Assembly (NCBI RefSeq): GCF_003614435.1
Contig: NZ_CP025546.1
Coordinates: forward strand, 1,178,001 to 1,242,000
Direction: 5' to 3'
Source of the DNA: Mycobacterium paragordonae
GTDB taxonomy: Bacteria; Actinomycetota; Actinomycetes; Mycobacteriales; Mycobacteriaceae
DNA: 64,000 bases
The notes under the pieces are model-generated. The model was not told the DNA's origin. It worked only from the letters and a program-made list of their open reading frames with translations, and ran no database searches. Positions 48,356 to 57,820 of the stretch are shown here, in pieces (positions within the stretch are counted from its first letter, which is position 1; every line of letters starts with the position of its first letter). Both the position numbers and the translations under genes were made by a program.

Positions 48356-49321
48356 GTGACAGTGCACAGAGAGCTGGTCGCACCGGTGGGCGCTCGACCC
48401 GAGTTCGACCTGGACGAGACGTTCGCGCTGCCCGCGCACAGCCCCACGGATGCCGATCGCCAGCGCCGCCGCCGCCACCTCATCCTGGACGTCTCGGTCG
48501 TCCTCAGCGTTGTCGTCGTCTACCTGCTGTCGCTGTTCGGCTACCACCTGCTGGCCACCTCGCCCGGACCGCTGCCCGAACCGGACATGACGACCACGGA
48601 CAACAGCGTGGTCCTGGTGCGCATCGAGCAACTGCACGCCGTCGAGCATCGCCTGGACGTGAAAGTACTTGTCAAGCCCGATGATTCGATGATCGATCCA
48701 CGCCTGAACGTGCTGAACACCGATACCTCGGTGCGCTTCTTCCCGCAGAACGACCTGGGCGATCTGCAATATCCGATGGGCAAGTCGCCGGCGCAGGTGG
48801 CCACCACCATCCCGGCGCACGGTGAACCCGGCGACTGGCCGTTCGACACCTATACGACCGACACCATCCAGGCCGACGTGCTGGTCGGGGCCGGCGACGG
48901 CCGTCAATACAAACCGGCCCGGGTCGAAGTGACCGGCGTGCTGGAGGGCTGGGACGTCTCGGCCACCCGGGTCGGGCGGGACAGCCACGACCCCAACCGC
49001 CCCGACAACGTGATCATCACCATCAAGCGGGCCAAGGGACCGCTGGTCTTCGACCTGGGGATCTGCCTGGTACTGGTGGCGCTGCCGACGTTGGCGCTGT
49101 TCGTGGCGATCCAGATGCTGACCGGCCGGCGCAAGTTCCTGCCGCCGTTCTCCACCTGGTATGCCGCGATGCTGTTCGCGGTGGTGCCGCTGCGCAATAT
49201 CCTGCCCGGTTCCCCGCCGGCCGGCTCCTGGGTGGACCAGGCCGTGGTGATCTGGGTGCTGATCGGGCTCGCTACCGCCTTGATCCTCTACATCCTGGCC
49301 TGGCATCGGCAGGGGGACTAG
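48356..49321 (+). CDS. DUF4436 membrane protein, copy 4
   Basis: A 321-residue paralogue from GTG 48356. The acidic N-terminal tail (RPEFDLDETFALPA) differs from the basic tails of copies 1 and 2. The helix VVLSVVVVYLLSLFGYHLL, the motif DWPFDTYTTDTI and the loop [25 protein letters not shown] are conserved. It ends in RQGD as copy 2 does. A 141-base gap with an AT-rich centre (AAACAAATCAATTGCTAATCT, 48328-48348) precedes it and may hold its own promoter. Its stop overlaps that of the convergent small membrane protein by four bases. Confidence 0.83.
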   Translation: MTVHRELVAPVGARPEFDLDETFALPAHSPTDADRQRRRRHLILDVSVVLSVVVVYLLSLFGYHLLATSPGPLPEPDMTTTDNSVVLVRIEQLHAVEHRLDVKVLVKPDDSMIDPRLNVLNTDTSVRFFPQNDLGDLQYPMGKSPAQVATTIPAHGEPGDWPFDTYTTDTIQADVLVGAGDGRQYKPARVEVTGVLEGWDVSATRVGRDSHDPNRPDNVIITIKRAKGPLVFDLGICLVLVALPTLALFVAIQMLTGRRKFLPPFSTWYAAMLFAVVPLRNILPGSPPAGSWVDQAVVIWVLIGLATALILYILAWHRQGD

Positions 49322-49527
49322 GACTCCGGAGGTCGGCGCCCGGTGTTCGGTGGCGGATAAACCGACCTGGCGATCGTCGCCGAGATCCATCCGATCAGCC
49401 AGCCGCCGGCGAGGATCAGGAAAGTGTGCAGGCGGTCGGGGTACGTCAGCGCTACGACAACGAGGACCACTGCCCAGGTCAGTGCGCAACCGACGCTGTA
49501 ACCCGTATAGGTCCCGCGCAGCCGCAT
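49318..49527 (-). CDS. Small membrane protein
   Basis: A 69-residue protein with two hydrophobic helices, YSVGCALTWAVVLVVVALTY and FLILAGGWLIGWISATIA, and a Pro-rich tail (YPPPNTGRRPPES). Function is unknown. It is convergent with the fourth DUF4436 gene and divergent from the spc operon promoter. The start at ATG 49527 (MRLRGTY) has no strong Shine-Dalgarno. Confidence 0.65.
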   Translation of the reverse strand: MRLRGTYTGYSVGCALTWAVVLVVVALTYPDRLHTFLILAGGWLIGWISATIARSVYPPPNTGRRPPES

Positions 49528-49571
49528 ACCACGAAACTACTCGCCGGACGGGCCGGGCGGTCCGGGACAAT

Positions 49572-49607
49572 TTGGTGCTGGGCTGGGCGTCCCCTAGACT
49601 CTAGGGG
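49572..49607 (+). promoter_or_regulatory. spc operon promoter with a palindrome over the -10
   Basis: TTGGTG (49572-49577), a 17-base spacer and TAGACT (49595-49600) make a strong candidate promoter for rplN onward. The -10 is embedded in CCCCTAGACTCTAGGGG (49591-49607), a perfect 17-bp palindrome. A dimeric repressor bound there would block polymerase, or the start-proximal RNA could form a hairpin. The leader to rplN is about 150 bases. Confidence 0.6.
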
Positions 49608-49755
49608 TTGCCTTGGGCAGACCTCGGCCGGCTTGAAGTTTGGAGCCGGCCCCGCGTGCCTTTCGGTGACAACTGTTTTCAAGACCGCGCACGTCAGGTG
49701 CTCAATGAGCATGTCTTAGCCTGCCGCGCGCACGTCCACCAGGTCAGGAGATCGA

Positions 49756-50124
49756 GTGATTCAGCAGGAATCGCGGCTGAAGGTCGCCGACAACACCGGT
49801 GCCAAGGAGATCTTGTGCATCCGGGTGCTCGGCGGCTCGTCGCGACGCTATGCCGGCATCGGCGACATCATCGTCGCCACGGTGAAAGACGCGATCCCGG
49901 GCGGCAACGTCAAACGGGGTGACGTCGTCAAGGCCGTCGTGGTGCGCACCGTCAAGGAGCGCAGGCGTCCCGACGGCAGCTACATCAAGTTCGATGAGAA
50001 CGCCGCGGTGATCATCAAGCCCGACAACGACCCGCGCGGCACCCGCATCTTCGGGCCGGTGGGTCGCGAACTGCGGGAGAAGAAGTTCATGAAGATCATC
50101 TCGCTCGCCCCGGAGGTGTTGTAG
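49756..50124 (+). CDS. rplN: 50S ribosomal protein L14
   Basis: A 122-residue L14 at the subunit interface. [28 protein letters not shown] and [34 protein letters not shown] are standard. GTG start with TCAGGAGA upstream. First gene of the spc operon after its own promoter; rplX follows with no gap. Confidence 0.98.
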   Translation: MIQQESRLKVADNTGAKEILCIRVLGGSSRRYAGIGDIIVATVKDAIPGGNVKRGDVVKAVVVRTVKERRRPDGSYIKFDENAAVIIKPDNDPRGTRIFGPVGRELREKKFMKIISLAPEVL

Positions 50125-50442
50125 GTGAAGGTCCATAAAGGCGACACCGTGCTGGTCATCGCCGGCAAAGATAAAGGGGCCAAGGGCAAGGTCATTCAGG
50201 CCTACCCGGACCGCAACCGGGTGCTGGTCGAAGGCGTCAACCGGATCAAGAAGCACACCGCGGTCTCGACCAACCAGCGCGGCGCCCGCTCGGGCGGCAT
50301 CGTCACCCAGGAAGCCCCGATCCACGTGTCCAACGTGATGGTGGTCGACTCCGACGGCAAGCCCACCCGCATCGGTTACCGCGTGGACGAGGAGACCGGC
50401 AAGCGGGTCCGCATCTCCAAGCGCAACGGCAAGGACATCTGA
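50125..50442 (+). CDS. rplX: 50S ribosomal protein L24
   Basis: A 105-residue L24, an assembly initiator of the 50S subunit. The KOW motif [40 protein letters not shown] is clear. GTG start directly after the rplN stop; rplE starts two bases after its own stop. Confidence 0.98.
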   Translation: MKVHKGDTVLVIAGKDKGAKGKVIQAYPDRNRVLVEGVNRIKKHTAVSTNQRGARSGGIVTQEAPIHVSNVMVVDSDGKPTRIGYRVDEETGKRVRISKRNGKDI

Positions 50443-50444
50443 CG

Positions 50445-51008
50445 ATGACTACTGCAGAGAAAACGCAGCCGCGTCTAAAAGAGCGGTACCGCAGCGAGAT
50501 TCGGGACGCGCTGCACAAGCAGTTCGGCTACGGCAACGTCATGCAGATCCCCACGGTGACCAAGGTCGTGGTCAACATGGGCGTCGGCGAGGCCGCCCGG
50601 GACGCCAAACTGATCAACGGCGCCGTCAACGACCTGTCGCTGATCACCGGTCAGAAGCCGGAGATTCGCAAGGCGCGCAAGTCCATTGCGCAGTTCAAGT
50701 TGCGCGAAGGCATGCCGATCGGCGCTCGGGTCACCCTGCGCGGCGACCGGATGTGGGAGTTCCTCGACCGGCTCACCTCGATCGCGCTGCCCCGTATCCG
50801 TGACTTCCGCGGCTTGTCGCCCAAGCAGTTCGACGGTGTCGGTAACTACACCTTCGGCCTCGCCGAGCAGTCGGTGTTCCACGAGATCGATGTGGACAAG
50901 ATCGACCGGGTCCGCGGTATGGACATCAGCGTCGTCACCTCGGCGACAAACGACGACGAAGGACGAGCGCTGTTGCGGGCCCTCGGCTTTCCCTTCAAGG
51001 AGAACTGA
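50445..51008 (+). CDS. rplE: 50S ribosomal protein L5
   Basis: A 187-residue L5 that binds 5S r[62 protein letters not shown] and the C-terminal [13 protein letters not shown] are typical. rpsN starts four bases after the stop. Confidence 0.98.
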   Translation: MTTAEKTQPRLKERYRSEIRDALHKQFGYGNVMQIPTVTKVVVNMGVGEAARDAKLINGAVNDLSLITGQKPEIRKARKSIAQFKLREGMPIGARVTLRGDRMWEFLDRLTSIALPRIRDFRGLSPKQFDGVGNYTFGLAEQSVFHEIDVDKIDRVRGMDISVVTSATNDDEGRALLRALGFPFKEN

Positions 51009-51012
51009 GCAG

Positions 51013-51198
51013 ATGGCGAAGAAGGCACTGGTCAACAAAGCCAACCGCAAGCCCAAGTTCGCGGTGCGCGGCTACACACGCTGCAGCAAGTGCGGCCGTC
51101 CGCGTGCGGTGTTTCGCAAGTTCGGGCTGTGCAGGATCTGCTTGCGCGAGATGGCGCATGCGGGCGAGTTGCCCGGCGTGCAGAAGAGCAGTTGGTGA
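51013..51198 (+). CDS. rpsN: 30S ribosomal protein S14, zinc-binding type
   Basis: A 61-residue S14 of the zinc-ribbon (type Z) form. The four cysteines lie in [36 protein letters not shown]. Mycobacteria usually keep a longer cysteine-free paralogue elsewhere for zinc shortage; none is in this window. ATG 51013. Confidence 0.97.
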   Translation: MAKKALVNKANRKPKFAVRGYTRCSKCGRPRAVFRKFGLCRICLREMAHAGELPGVQKSSW

Positions 51199-51218
51199 CG
51201 GGACACAGGGACTAAACC

Positions 51219-51617
51219 ATGACCATGACTGATCCGATCGCAGACTTCTTGACGCGTCTGCGCAACGCCAACTCGGCGTACCACGACGAAGTGACCTTGC
51301 CGCACTCCAAGATCAAGGCCAACATCGCCCAGATCCTCAAGAGCGAGGGTTACATCACCGACTTCCGCACCGAGGATGCTCGGGTCGGCAAGTCGCTGAT
51401 CGTCCAACTCAAGTACGGCCCCAGCCGCGAGCGCAGCATCGCCGGTCTGAAGCGGGTGTCCAAGCCCGGCCTGCGGGTGTACGCGAAGTCCACCAACCTG
51501 CCGCGGGTGTTGGGAGGCCTTGGCGTCGCGATCATTTCGACGTCCTCGGGTCTGCTCACCGACCGTCAGGCAGCCAGACAAGGCGTGGGCGGCGAAGTCC
51601 TCGCGTATGTCTGGTAG
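51219..51617 (+). CDS. rpsH: 30S ribosomal protein S8
   Basis: A 132-residue S8, a central 30S assembly protein and, in E. coli, the translational repressor of the spc operon. [42 protein letters not shown] and [36 protein letters not shown] ends are present. ATG at 51225 is an alternative start. Confidence 0.97.
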   Translation: MTMTDPIADFLTRLRNANSAYHDEVTLPHSKIKANIAQILKSEGYITDFRTEDARVGKSLIVQLKYGPSRERSIAGLKRVSKPGLRVYAKSTNLPRVLGGLGVAIISTSSGLLTDRQAARQGVGGEVLAYVW

Positions 51618-51631
51618 TAGGGGAGAGATAG

Positions 51632-52171
51632 ATGTCGCGCATTGGTAAGCAACCGGTTCCGGTCCCGTCCGGAGTCGACGTAACGATCGAGGGCCAGAGC
51701 GTCTCGGTGAAGGGACCCAAGGGGACCCTGGCACTGACGGTCGCCGAGCCGATCACGGTGGCGCGCAACGACGATGGCGCGATCGTGGTTTCCCGTCCGG
51801 ACGACGAGCGGCGCAACCGTTCGCTGCACGGGCTGTCTCGCACCCTGGTGGCCAACCTGGTCACGGGCGTGACCGAGGGCTACACCACCAAGATGGAGAT
51901 CTACGGCGTGGGTTACCGCGTGCAGCTCAAGGGCAGCAACCTGGAGTTCGCGCTCGGCTACAGCCACCCGGTGGTGATCGAGGCGCCCGAGGGCATCACG
52001 TTCGCCGTGCAGGCTCCGACGAAGTTCACGGTCACCGGTATCGACAAGCAGAAGGTCGGCCAGATCTCGGCGAACATCCGCCGCCTGCGCCGCCCCGACC
52101 CCTACAAGGGCAAGGGCGTGCGCTACGAGGGTGAGCAGATCCGCCGCAAGGTCGGAAAGACAGGTAAGTAG
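51632..52171 (+). CDS. rplF: 50S ribosomal protein L6
   Basis: A 179-residue L6 near the factor-binding site. The start [22 protein letters not shown], the central [38 protein letters not shown] and the C-terminal [29 protein letters not shown] are intact. rplR starts two bases downstream. Confidence 0.98.
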   Translation: MSRIGKQPVPVPSGVDVTIEGQSVSVKGPKGTLALTVAEPITVARNDDGAIVVSRPDDERRNRSLHGLSRTLVANLVTGVTEGYTTKMEIYGVGYRVQLKGSNLEFALGYSHPVVIEAPEGITFAVQAPTKFTVTGIDKQKVGQISANIRRLRRPDPYKGKGVRYEGEQIRRKVGKTGK

Positions 52172-52173
52172 TC

Positions 52174-52575
52174 ATGGCGCAATCACAGGCTGAAGCCCAG
52201 AAGCCCGTGGGTCAGAGCGTATCCGCGACCCGCCGGGTCTCGCGGCTGCGCCGGCACGCACGGCTGCGCAAGAAGATCTCCGGCACCGCGGAGCGTCCCC
52301 GGCTGGTAGTCAACCGGTCTTCGCGGCACATTCACGTGCAGTTGGTGAATGACCTGAATGGCACCACCGTGGCCGCGGCTTCGTCGATCGAAGCCGACGT
52401 GCGCGGTCTGGATGGGGACAAGAAAGCCCGTAGCGTGCGGGTCGGACAGTTGATCGCCGAGCGGGCCAAGGCTGCCGGCGTCGACTCCGTGGTCTTCGAC
52501 CGCGGCGGCTACACCTACGGTGGACGAATTGCGGCATTGGCCGATGCTGCCCGCGAGAACGGATTGCAATTCTGA
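52174..52575 (+). CDS. rplR: 50S ribosomal protein L18
   Basis: A 133-residue L18 that binds 5S rRNA with L5. A Gln/Ala-rich extension of about 20 residues precedes [45 protein letters not shown]. The C-terminal [27 protein letters not shown] is standard. Confidence 0.97.
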   Translation: MAQSQAEAQKPVGQSVSATRRVSRLRRHARLRKKISGTAERPRLVVNRSSRHIHVQLVNDLNGTTVAAASSIEADVRGLDGDKKARSVRVGQLIAERAKAAGVDSVVFDRGGYTYGGRIAALADAARENGLQF

Positions 52576-52612
52576 TGAGCAGCTTCAGCCTGATGAACGG
52601 AAGGACCGCATA

Positions 52613-53299
52613 ATGGCGGAACAGCCGGCTGGCGGGCAGGGCCCGGACAGCCGTGACGGCCGCGATGGACGCGACGGACGGGGCCGCCGTGATGGCGGTG
52701 GCCGTGGCGGCCGCGACCGCGACCGGGACGGCGACAAGAGCAATTACCTGGAGCGGGTCGTCGCGATCAACCGTGTCTCCAAGGTGGTCAAGGGTGGTCG
52801 GCGATTCAGCTTCACCGCCCTGGTCATCGTCGGCGACGGCAATGGGATGGTCGGCGTCGGCTACGGCAAGGCCAAAGAGGTTCCCGCCGCGATCGCCAAG
52901 GGCGTCGAGGAGGCCCGCAAGGGTTTCTTCCGGGTGCCGCTGATCCGCGGAACCATCACGCACCCGGTGCAGGGCGAGGCCGCAGCCGGCGTCGTGCTGT
53001 TGCGCCCGGCCAGCCCGGGTACCGGTGTGATCGCCGGTGGTGCGGCGCGTGCGGTGCTGGAATGCGCTGGCGTGCACGACATCCTGGCCAAGTCGCTGGG
53101 TAGCGACAACGCGATCAACGTGGTGCACGCGACCGTCGCCGCGCTGAAGATGCTGCAGCGTCCCGAGGAGGTGGCCGCTCGGCGCGGTCTGCCCATCGAG
53201 GACGTCGCTCCGGCCGGCATGCTCAAGGCCCGCCGCGAGAGTGAAGCGCTGGCCGCTAGCTTGAATGCGGGGGCAGCGCGAGAGGGAACAGCACAATGA
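52613..53299 (+). CDS. rpsE: 30S ribosomal protein S5 with an Arg/Gly/Asp-rich N-terminus
   Basis: A 228-residue S5 at the mRNA entry. Tandem [15 protein letters not shown] units fill residues 14-42 before the core [50 protein letters not shown]. coli S5 has 167 residues, so both ends are extended, as in other mycobacteria. Start at ATG 52613; the frame is open upstream but inside rplR. Its stop overlaps rpmD by four bases. Confidence 0.97.
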   Translation: MAEQPAGGQGPDSRDGRDGRDGRGRRDGGGRGGRDRDRDGDKSNYLERVVAINRVSKVVKGGRRFSFTALVIVGDGNGMVGVGYGKAKEVPAAIAKGVEEARKGFFRVPLIRGTITHPVQGEAAAGVVLLRPASPGTGVIAGGAARAVLECAGVHDILAKSLGSDNAINVVHATVAALKMLQRPEEVAARRGLPIEDVAPAGMLKARRESEALAASLNAGAAREGTAQ

Positions 53300-53493
53300 G
53301 CCAGTTGAAGATCACCCAGGTGCGCAGCACCATCGGTGCGCGCTGGAAGCAGCGCGAGAGCCTGCGCACCCTGGGTCTGCGCAAGATTCGCCACTCGGTG
53401 ATCCGCGAAGACAACCCGCAGACGCGTGGGCTGATCGCCGTGGTGAACCACCTGGTTGAGGTGGAGTCGGCGCCCGAAAGGAAGACACAGTGA
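53296..53493 (+). CDS. rpmD: 50S ribosomal protein L30
   Basis: A 65-residue L30: [57 protein letters not shown] overlap with rpsE and GTGA overlap with rplO place it firmly in the operon. Confidence 0.97.
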   Translation: MSQLKITQVRSTIGARWKQRESLRTLGLRKIRHSVIREDNPQTRGLIAVVNHLVEVESAPERKTQ

Positions 53494-53930
53494 CCATCAA
53501 GCTGCACGACCTGCGGCCTGCGCCGGGGTCGAAGACCGCGCGCACCCGAGTCGGTCGCGGTGAGGGCTCCAAGGGCAAGACCGCGGGCCGCGGTACCAAG
53601 GGTACGAAGGCCCGCAAGAATGTTCCGTCGACCTTCGAGGGTGGGCAGATGCCCATCCACATGCGCCTGCCCAAGCTGAAGGGCTTCCGTAACCGGTTCC
53701 GCACCGAGTACCAGGTGGTCAACGTCGGCGATATCAACCGGCTGTTCCCCGAGGGCGGTGCGGTCGGCATCGACGAGTTGGTGGCCAAGGGCGCCGTTCG
53801 CAAGAACGTGTTGGTCAAGGTGCTCGGCGACGGCAAGCTGACCGTCAATGTCGACGTGACCGCGCACAAGTTCAGCGGCAGCGCGCGGGACAAGATCACC
53901 GCAGCGGGCGGCAGCGCCACCGAGCTCTAA
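53490..53930 (+). CDS. rplO: 50S ribosomal protein L15
   Basis: A 146-residue L15, a late 50S assembly protein. [40 protein letters not shown] and [23 protein letters not shown] are typical. It is the last ribosomal gene here. secY does not follow directly; a long hairpin and an oppositely oriented oxidoreductase gene do. Confidence 0.98.
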   Translation: MTIKLHDLRPAPGSKTARTRVGRGEGSKGKTAGRGTKGTKARKNVPSTFEGGQMPIHMRLPKLKGFRNRFRTEYQVVNVGDINRLFPEGGAVGIDELVAKGAVRKNVLVKVLGDGKLTVNVDVTAHKFSGSARDKITAAGGSATEL

Positions 53931-53939
53931 AGTTCTACC

Positions 53940-53999
53940 GCGAGCAGTCGCAAAATCGCACGAATCCGCTTCGCGGAGTGCGATTTTGCGACTGCTCGC
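53940..53999. terminator. Very long perfect hairpin after rplO
   Basis: Two perfectly complementary 22-base arms (53940-53961 and 53978-53999) are separated by 16 bases, which contain a further TCCGC/GCGGA pair. It lies between the convergent rplO and LLM oxidoreductase genes and would work in both directions. It contains AAAA/TTTT inside the stem but no external T run. The sequence GCGAGCAGTCGCAAAATCGC has the look of a dispersed mycobacterial intergenic repeat. Confidence 0.85.
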
Positions 54000-54004
54000 G
54001 CCAG

Positions 54005-54940
54005 TTAACTCAACCGCGGAACCACCTCTGCGGCAAGGCGTTCCATCTGCTCGCGGTCCTCGGCGACGTTCTCGCCGACCGGATTCAACAGCAGCATCTG
54101 CGCGCCCGCGTACATCACCTCGCGCAGACCCCGGATGACGTCTTTCGGTGTGCCGGACACCGCGACCGCGTCGATGCCTTCCATACCCCCGTAGATGCGG
54201 CGCAGTCCGGCAAGCACACGTTCACGGGCCCGGTCGGCGTCGTCGTCGATCATCAGGTACACGCGTTTGCCGATGGTGAAACCGGACGGGTCTTTCTGCT
54301 GTTCGGCAAGCTCGCGGCGCACGACTTCCACTGCCTTCGCGAAGTCCGCGGTGGATGACGAACCGGCACCGAGGAAGGCGTCACCGTGCCGCACCGCCCG
54401 GGCCAGCGCCTTGGGTGCGTTGCCGCCGAACCAGAGCGGCGGGTGTGGGCGTTGCGCCGGCTTGGGCTGGATGGGCAGGTCGTCGACATCACGGAACCTG
54501 CCGTGGAACGTCACCCGCGGCTCGTCGGACCACGCCGCTTTCATGAGCTCCAGGCCTTCGGTGAAATAGCTGATGTACGAATCCTTTTCGAGGCCGAAGG
54601 CGGCGAACTTGCGGCGGCCGCCACCGGGTGCGACCCCGATGTCGAGCCGGCCGTGGCTGAGGCGATCGACTGCCGTGATCGACGAGGCGAGCTGTAACGG
54701 ATCGTGCAGCGATGTCACCAGGACTGCGACACCCAGGCGCAGTCGCGTCGTGCAGGCCGCCGCATACGCAAGCAGTTCCAGCGGAGCAAGCAGGGGAGTG
54801 GCGCCGATGATCTGTTCGAGCACCCAGCCGCCCTCGAACCCCAGTTGCTCGGCGCGGTCCAGATAAGAACGCAACCCTTCGGCGTCGAAGTCACCCGGGA
54901 CCAGTTGAGGGATACCGATGGAGTACCTCACGGGCTCCAC
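54005..54940 (-). CDS. LLM-class (luciferase-like) F420-dependent oxidoreductase
   Basis: A 311-residue TIM-barrel protein of the luciferase-like family, many of which use coenzyme F420 in mycobacteria. Motifs are YLDRAEQLGFEGGWVLEQII, LRLGVAVLVTSLHDPLQLASSITAVDRLSHGRLDIGVAPGGGRRKFAAFG and RPHPPLWFGGNAPKALARAVRHGDAFLGAG. F420 rather than FMN is inferred from the organism. GTG 54940 or 54931 can be the start. The substrate is unknown. It is convergent with rplO and divergent from sppA by 39 bases. Confidence 0.88.
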   Translation of the reverse strand: MEPVRYSIGIPQLVPGDFDAEGLRSYLDRAEQLGFEGGWVLEQIIGATPLLAPLELLAYAAACTTRLRLGVAVLVTSLHDPLQLASSITAVDRLSHGRLDIGVAPGGGRRKFAAFGLEKDSYISYFTEGLELMKAAWSDEPRVTFHGRFRDVDDLPIQPKPAQRPHPPLWFGGNAPKALARAVRHGDAFLGAGSSSTADFAKAVEVVRRELAEQQKDPSGFTIGKRVYLMIDDDADRARERVLAGLRRIYGGMEGIDAVAVSGTPKDVIRGLREVMYAGAQMLLLNPVGENVAEDREQMERLAAEVVPRLS

Positions 54941-54979
54941 CGTACGGGCCGGGTCAGCGCCGGTCGGTAGGCTTCAAAG

Positions 54980-56773
54980 ATGTTCGCGTTTTTGCCTTCG
55001 CTGCCCGGCGTCAACGACATACGCGCTCTTTTCGACCGGGTCGACACCGCGCGCCACCACGGCGTGCCCAACGGTTGTGTGCTGGAACTGAACCTGAGCA
55101 GCGCGCCACCGGAGACCACCGGCTTCGACCCGTTCACCATCATCACCGGCGGTGGCCGCCAGATGTCACTGCGCGAGACGGTCGCCGCCATTCATCGCGC
55201 CGCGGAGGACCCGCGGGTCGCGGGGCTGATTGCCCGTGTGCAGCTGCCGCCGTCGCCGATCGGCGCGATTCAGGAATTGCGCGACGCCATCGCCGCGTTC
55301 AGCGCCGTCAAGCCGTCCGTGGCCTGGGCGGAAACCTACCCGGGCACGTTGTCGTACTACCTGGCTTCCGCCTTCCGGGAGATCTGGATGCAGCCGTCCG
55401 GGGGAGTCGGGCTGATCGGTTTCGCGGCCAACGCGATGTTTCTGCGCGATGCGCTGGACAAGGCGGGCATCGAGGCTCAGTTCGTAGCCCGCGGCGAATA
55501 CAAATCTGCGGCAAACCTTTTCACCGAAGACGGCTTCACCGATGCGCACCGCGAGGCGGTGACCCGCATGTTGGAGAGCCTGCAGAGTCAGGTGTGGCAG
55601 GCGGTGGCCGACTCGCGCAAGCTCGCCGTCGACGCGCTCGACGCCATGGCCGACCGCGCTCCGTTGATGCGGGACGACGCGCTGGCTTCCGGGCTGGTCG
55701 ACCGGATCGGATTCCGGGATGAGGCCTACGCCCGCATGGCGGAATTGGTCGGGGTCACCGAGGGTTCGACGGACGACTACGTCGACGCCGAGGAGAAGCC
55801 GCCGCGGATGTATCTGGCGCGCTACGCCGGCTCGGCCCGCTCGCGGCTGGCGCCGCCGGTGCCCGCCGTCCCGGGGCGCCGCGCCAAGCCCGCCATCGCC
55901 GTGGTCACCGTCGAAGGCGCGATCGTCAACGGTCGCGGCGGCCCGCAGGGTTTGCCCTTCGGTCCGTCGAACGCCGGCGGCGACACCATCGCGGCGGCAC
56001 TGCGGGAGGTGGCGGCAGACGATTCGGTGTCGGCGATCGTGATCCGGGTGGACAGTCCCGGTGGCTCGGTCACGGCATCCGAGACCATCTGGCGGGAGGT
56101 GAAACGGGCCCGCGAGCGGGGCAAGCCGGTGGTGGCGTCGATGGGCTCGGTCGCCGCGTCCGGCGGCTACTACGTCTCGATGGCCGCCGACGCGATCGTG
56201 GCCAATCCGGGCACGATCACCGGTTCCATCGGTGTCATCACCGGGAAGCTGGTGGTGCGCGACCTCAAGGACCGGTTGGGGGTGGGCTCGGACACGGTGC
56301 GTACCAACGCGAATGCCGACGCCTGGTCCATCGACACCCCGTTCACACCTGAGCAGCAGGCTCGACAGGAGGCCGACGCCGACCTGTTCTACACGGATTT
56401 CGTGCAGCGCGTCGCCGATGGTCGCAACCTGACCACCAAAGATGTGGATAACGTTGCGCGCGGCCGGGTTTGGACGGGTGCCGACGCGCTGGAGCGTGGT
56501 CTGGTCGACGAGCTCGGTGGCTTCCGGACCGCGGTGCGCCGCGCGAAGGTATTGGCCGGGCTGGACCCGGACAGCGAGGTTCGCGTGCTCAGTTATCCGG
56601 GCTCGTCGCTGCTGGACATGCTGCGGCCGCGAGCGTCGTCACAGCCGGGAGCGGCTTCGTTGCCCGAAGCCGTGGGAGCGCTGCTCACCCGCTCGGTGGC
56701 CGGCATCGTCGACCACGTCGAGCAGACGATGAGCGGCGCCCGCGTGCTGTGGTCAGGTCAGTCGCGCTTCTGA
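54980..56773 (+). CDS. sppA: Signal peptide peptidase SppA, long form
   Basis: A 597-residue double-domain SppA (67 kDa type). The catalytic lysine is in ARGEYKSAANLFTEDGFTD (about Lys175) in the N-terminal half. The catalytic serine is in GSVAASGGYYVSMAAD (about Ser394) in the C-terminal half, which also shows VDSPGGSVTASETIWREVKRA and GTITGSIGVI. Such enzymes degrade cleaved signal peptides at the membrane. No clear N-terminal membrane helix is visible, so it may associate peripherally. It is convergent with the methyltransferase gene, one base apart. Confidence 0.93.
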   Translation: MFAFLPSLPGVNDIRALFDRVDTARHHGVPNGCVLELNLSSAPPETTGFDPFTIITGGGRQMSLRETVAAIHRAAEDPRVAGLIARVQLPPSPIGAIQELRDAIAAFSAVKPSVAWAETYPGTLSYYLASAFREIWMQPSGGVGLIGFAANAMFLRDALDKAGIEAQFVARGEYKSAANLFTEDGFTDAHREAVTRMLESLQSQVWQAVADSRKLAVDALDAMADRAPLMRDDALASGLVDRIGFRDEAYARMAELVGVTEGSTDDYVDAEEKPPRMYLARYAGSARSRLAPPVPAVPGRRAKPAIAVVTVEGAIVNGRGGPQGLPFGPSNAGGDTIAAALREVAADDSVSAIVIRVDSPGGSVTASETIWREVKRARERGKPVVASMGSVAASGGYYVSMAADAIVANPGTITGSIGVITGKLVVRDLKDRLGVGSDTVRTNANADAWSIDTPFTPEQQARQEADADLFYTDFVQRVADGRNLTTKDVDNVARGRVWTGADALERGLVDELGGFRTAVRRAKVLAGLDPDSEVRVLSYPGSSLLDMLRPRASSQPGAASLPEAVGALLTRSVAGIVDHVEQTMSGARVLWSGQSRF

Positions 56774-56774
56774 G

Positions 56775-57686
56775 TCAGTTCAGTCGGCCGCTGATGTAGA
56801 TGATCTCGCCGAGCGGGTCATCGTCGTCAGGGGACGGAACTCGCAAACCGTGCTGCTCGAACAGTTCGGTCCGGGTCACCCCTTCGGCCTGCCAGCCCTT
56901 CTCGCGCAGATAGTCGACGACATGGTTGCGGGCACCGGAGTACACCAGCGCGCCCATGTCGATGTCCACGCCGTGGTCGCGGAAGCGGCCCGACATCTCC
57001 GAGACCTTCTCGACGTCGAAATCGATTATGCCGGGCACGAATTCGGTCGCCACGGTGCTGCCCGGGGCGCTGAGGGCGGTGATGTTGTCGAACAGCCGGT
57101 CCTGGGCTTCCGGCGGCAGGTAGATGAGCAGCCCTTCAGCCAGCCACGCCGTCGGTTGGGTGGTGTCCAGGCCGGCCTGCGTGAGGGCGGTGGGCCAGTC
57201 ACCGCGCAAATCGATGGCCACCGTGCGTCGCGTCGCAGTGGGTTCGGCCCCGACGTCGGCGAGCGCCGTCGTTTTGAACTCGATGACCTGGGGCTGGTCG
57301 ATCTCGTAGACCACCGTGCCGTCCGGCCAGGGCAGTCGATAGGCCCGAGCGTCCAGCCCGGACGCCAGGATCACCGCCTGCCGGATCCCGGAGGCGGTCG
57401 CGTCAGCGAAGTACTCATCGAAATACTTGGTGCGCACCCCCATTCCGTCGATCATCGCCTGGACGCGCTCGGGGGTGATGTTCTCGAATGCCTCCGGGCT
57501 GAGTTCGCCGTCCATCATCTTGACGAAGAAGTCCACACCGACCGCACGCACCAGCGGTTCGGCGAACGGGTCGTCGATCAGTCCGTCGGGAGCCATCGTC
57601 ACCATCGCGCGCCCCGCGGCGACCATGGTCGCGGTGGCACCGACGCTCGATGCGAGATCCCAGTTGTCGTCGTGAGCGCGTGGCAT
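56775..57686 (-). CDS. Class I SAM-dependent methyltransferase, mycobacterial TIGR00027 type
   Basis: A 303-residue methyltransferase of the large mycobacterial family of putative O-methyltransferases. The [21 protein letters not shown] start, [18 protein letters not shown], the SAM motif [30 protein letters not shown] and the later [23 protein letters not shown] are all family signatures. The substrate is unknown. It corresponds in place to Rv0725c. It is divergent from the SDR gene at 57821. Confidence 0.93.
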   Translation of the reverse strand: MPRAHDDNWDLASSVGATATMVAAGRAMVTMAPDGLIDDPFAEPLVRAVGVDFFVKMMDGELSPEAFENITPERVQAMIDGMGVRTKYFDEYFADATASGIRQAVILASGLDARAYRLPWPDGTVVYEIDQPQVIEFKTTALADVGAEPTATRRTVAIDLRGDWPTALTQAGLDTTQPTAWLAEGLLIYLPPEAQDRLFDNITALSAPGSTVATEFVPGIIDFDVEKVSEMSGRFRDHGVDIDMGALVYSGARNHVVDYLREKGWQAEGVTRTELFEQHGLRVPSPDDDDPLGEIIYISGRLN

Positions 57687-57820
57687 GCCTGTCCTATCTG
57701 TCGCGGTTAGTGCCGTGTATACAACGTCGGATTGGTCCAGTGCATTTCCGCCCCCGCCAACCCCCGGAAAAATGAGCCGAATCGGTTCCGTTTGACGGTC
57801 TAATTAGGCACGCTGAAACG

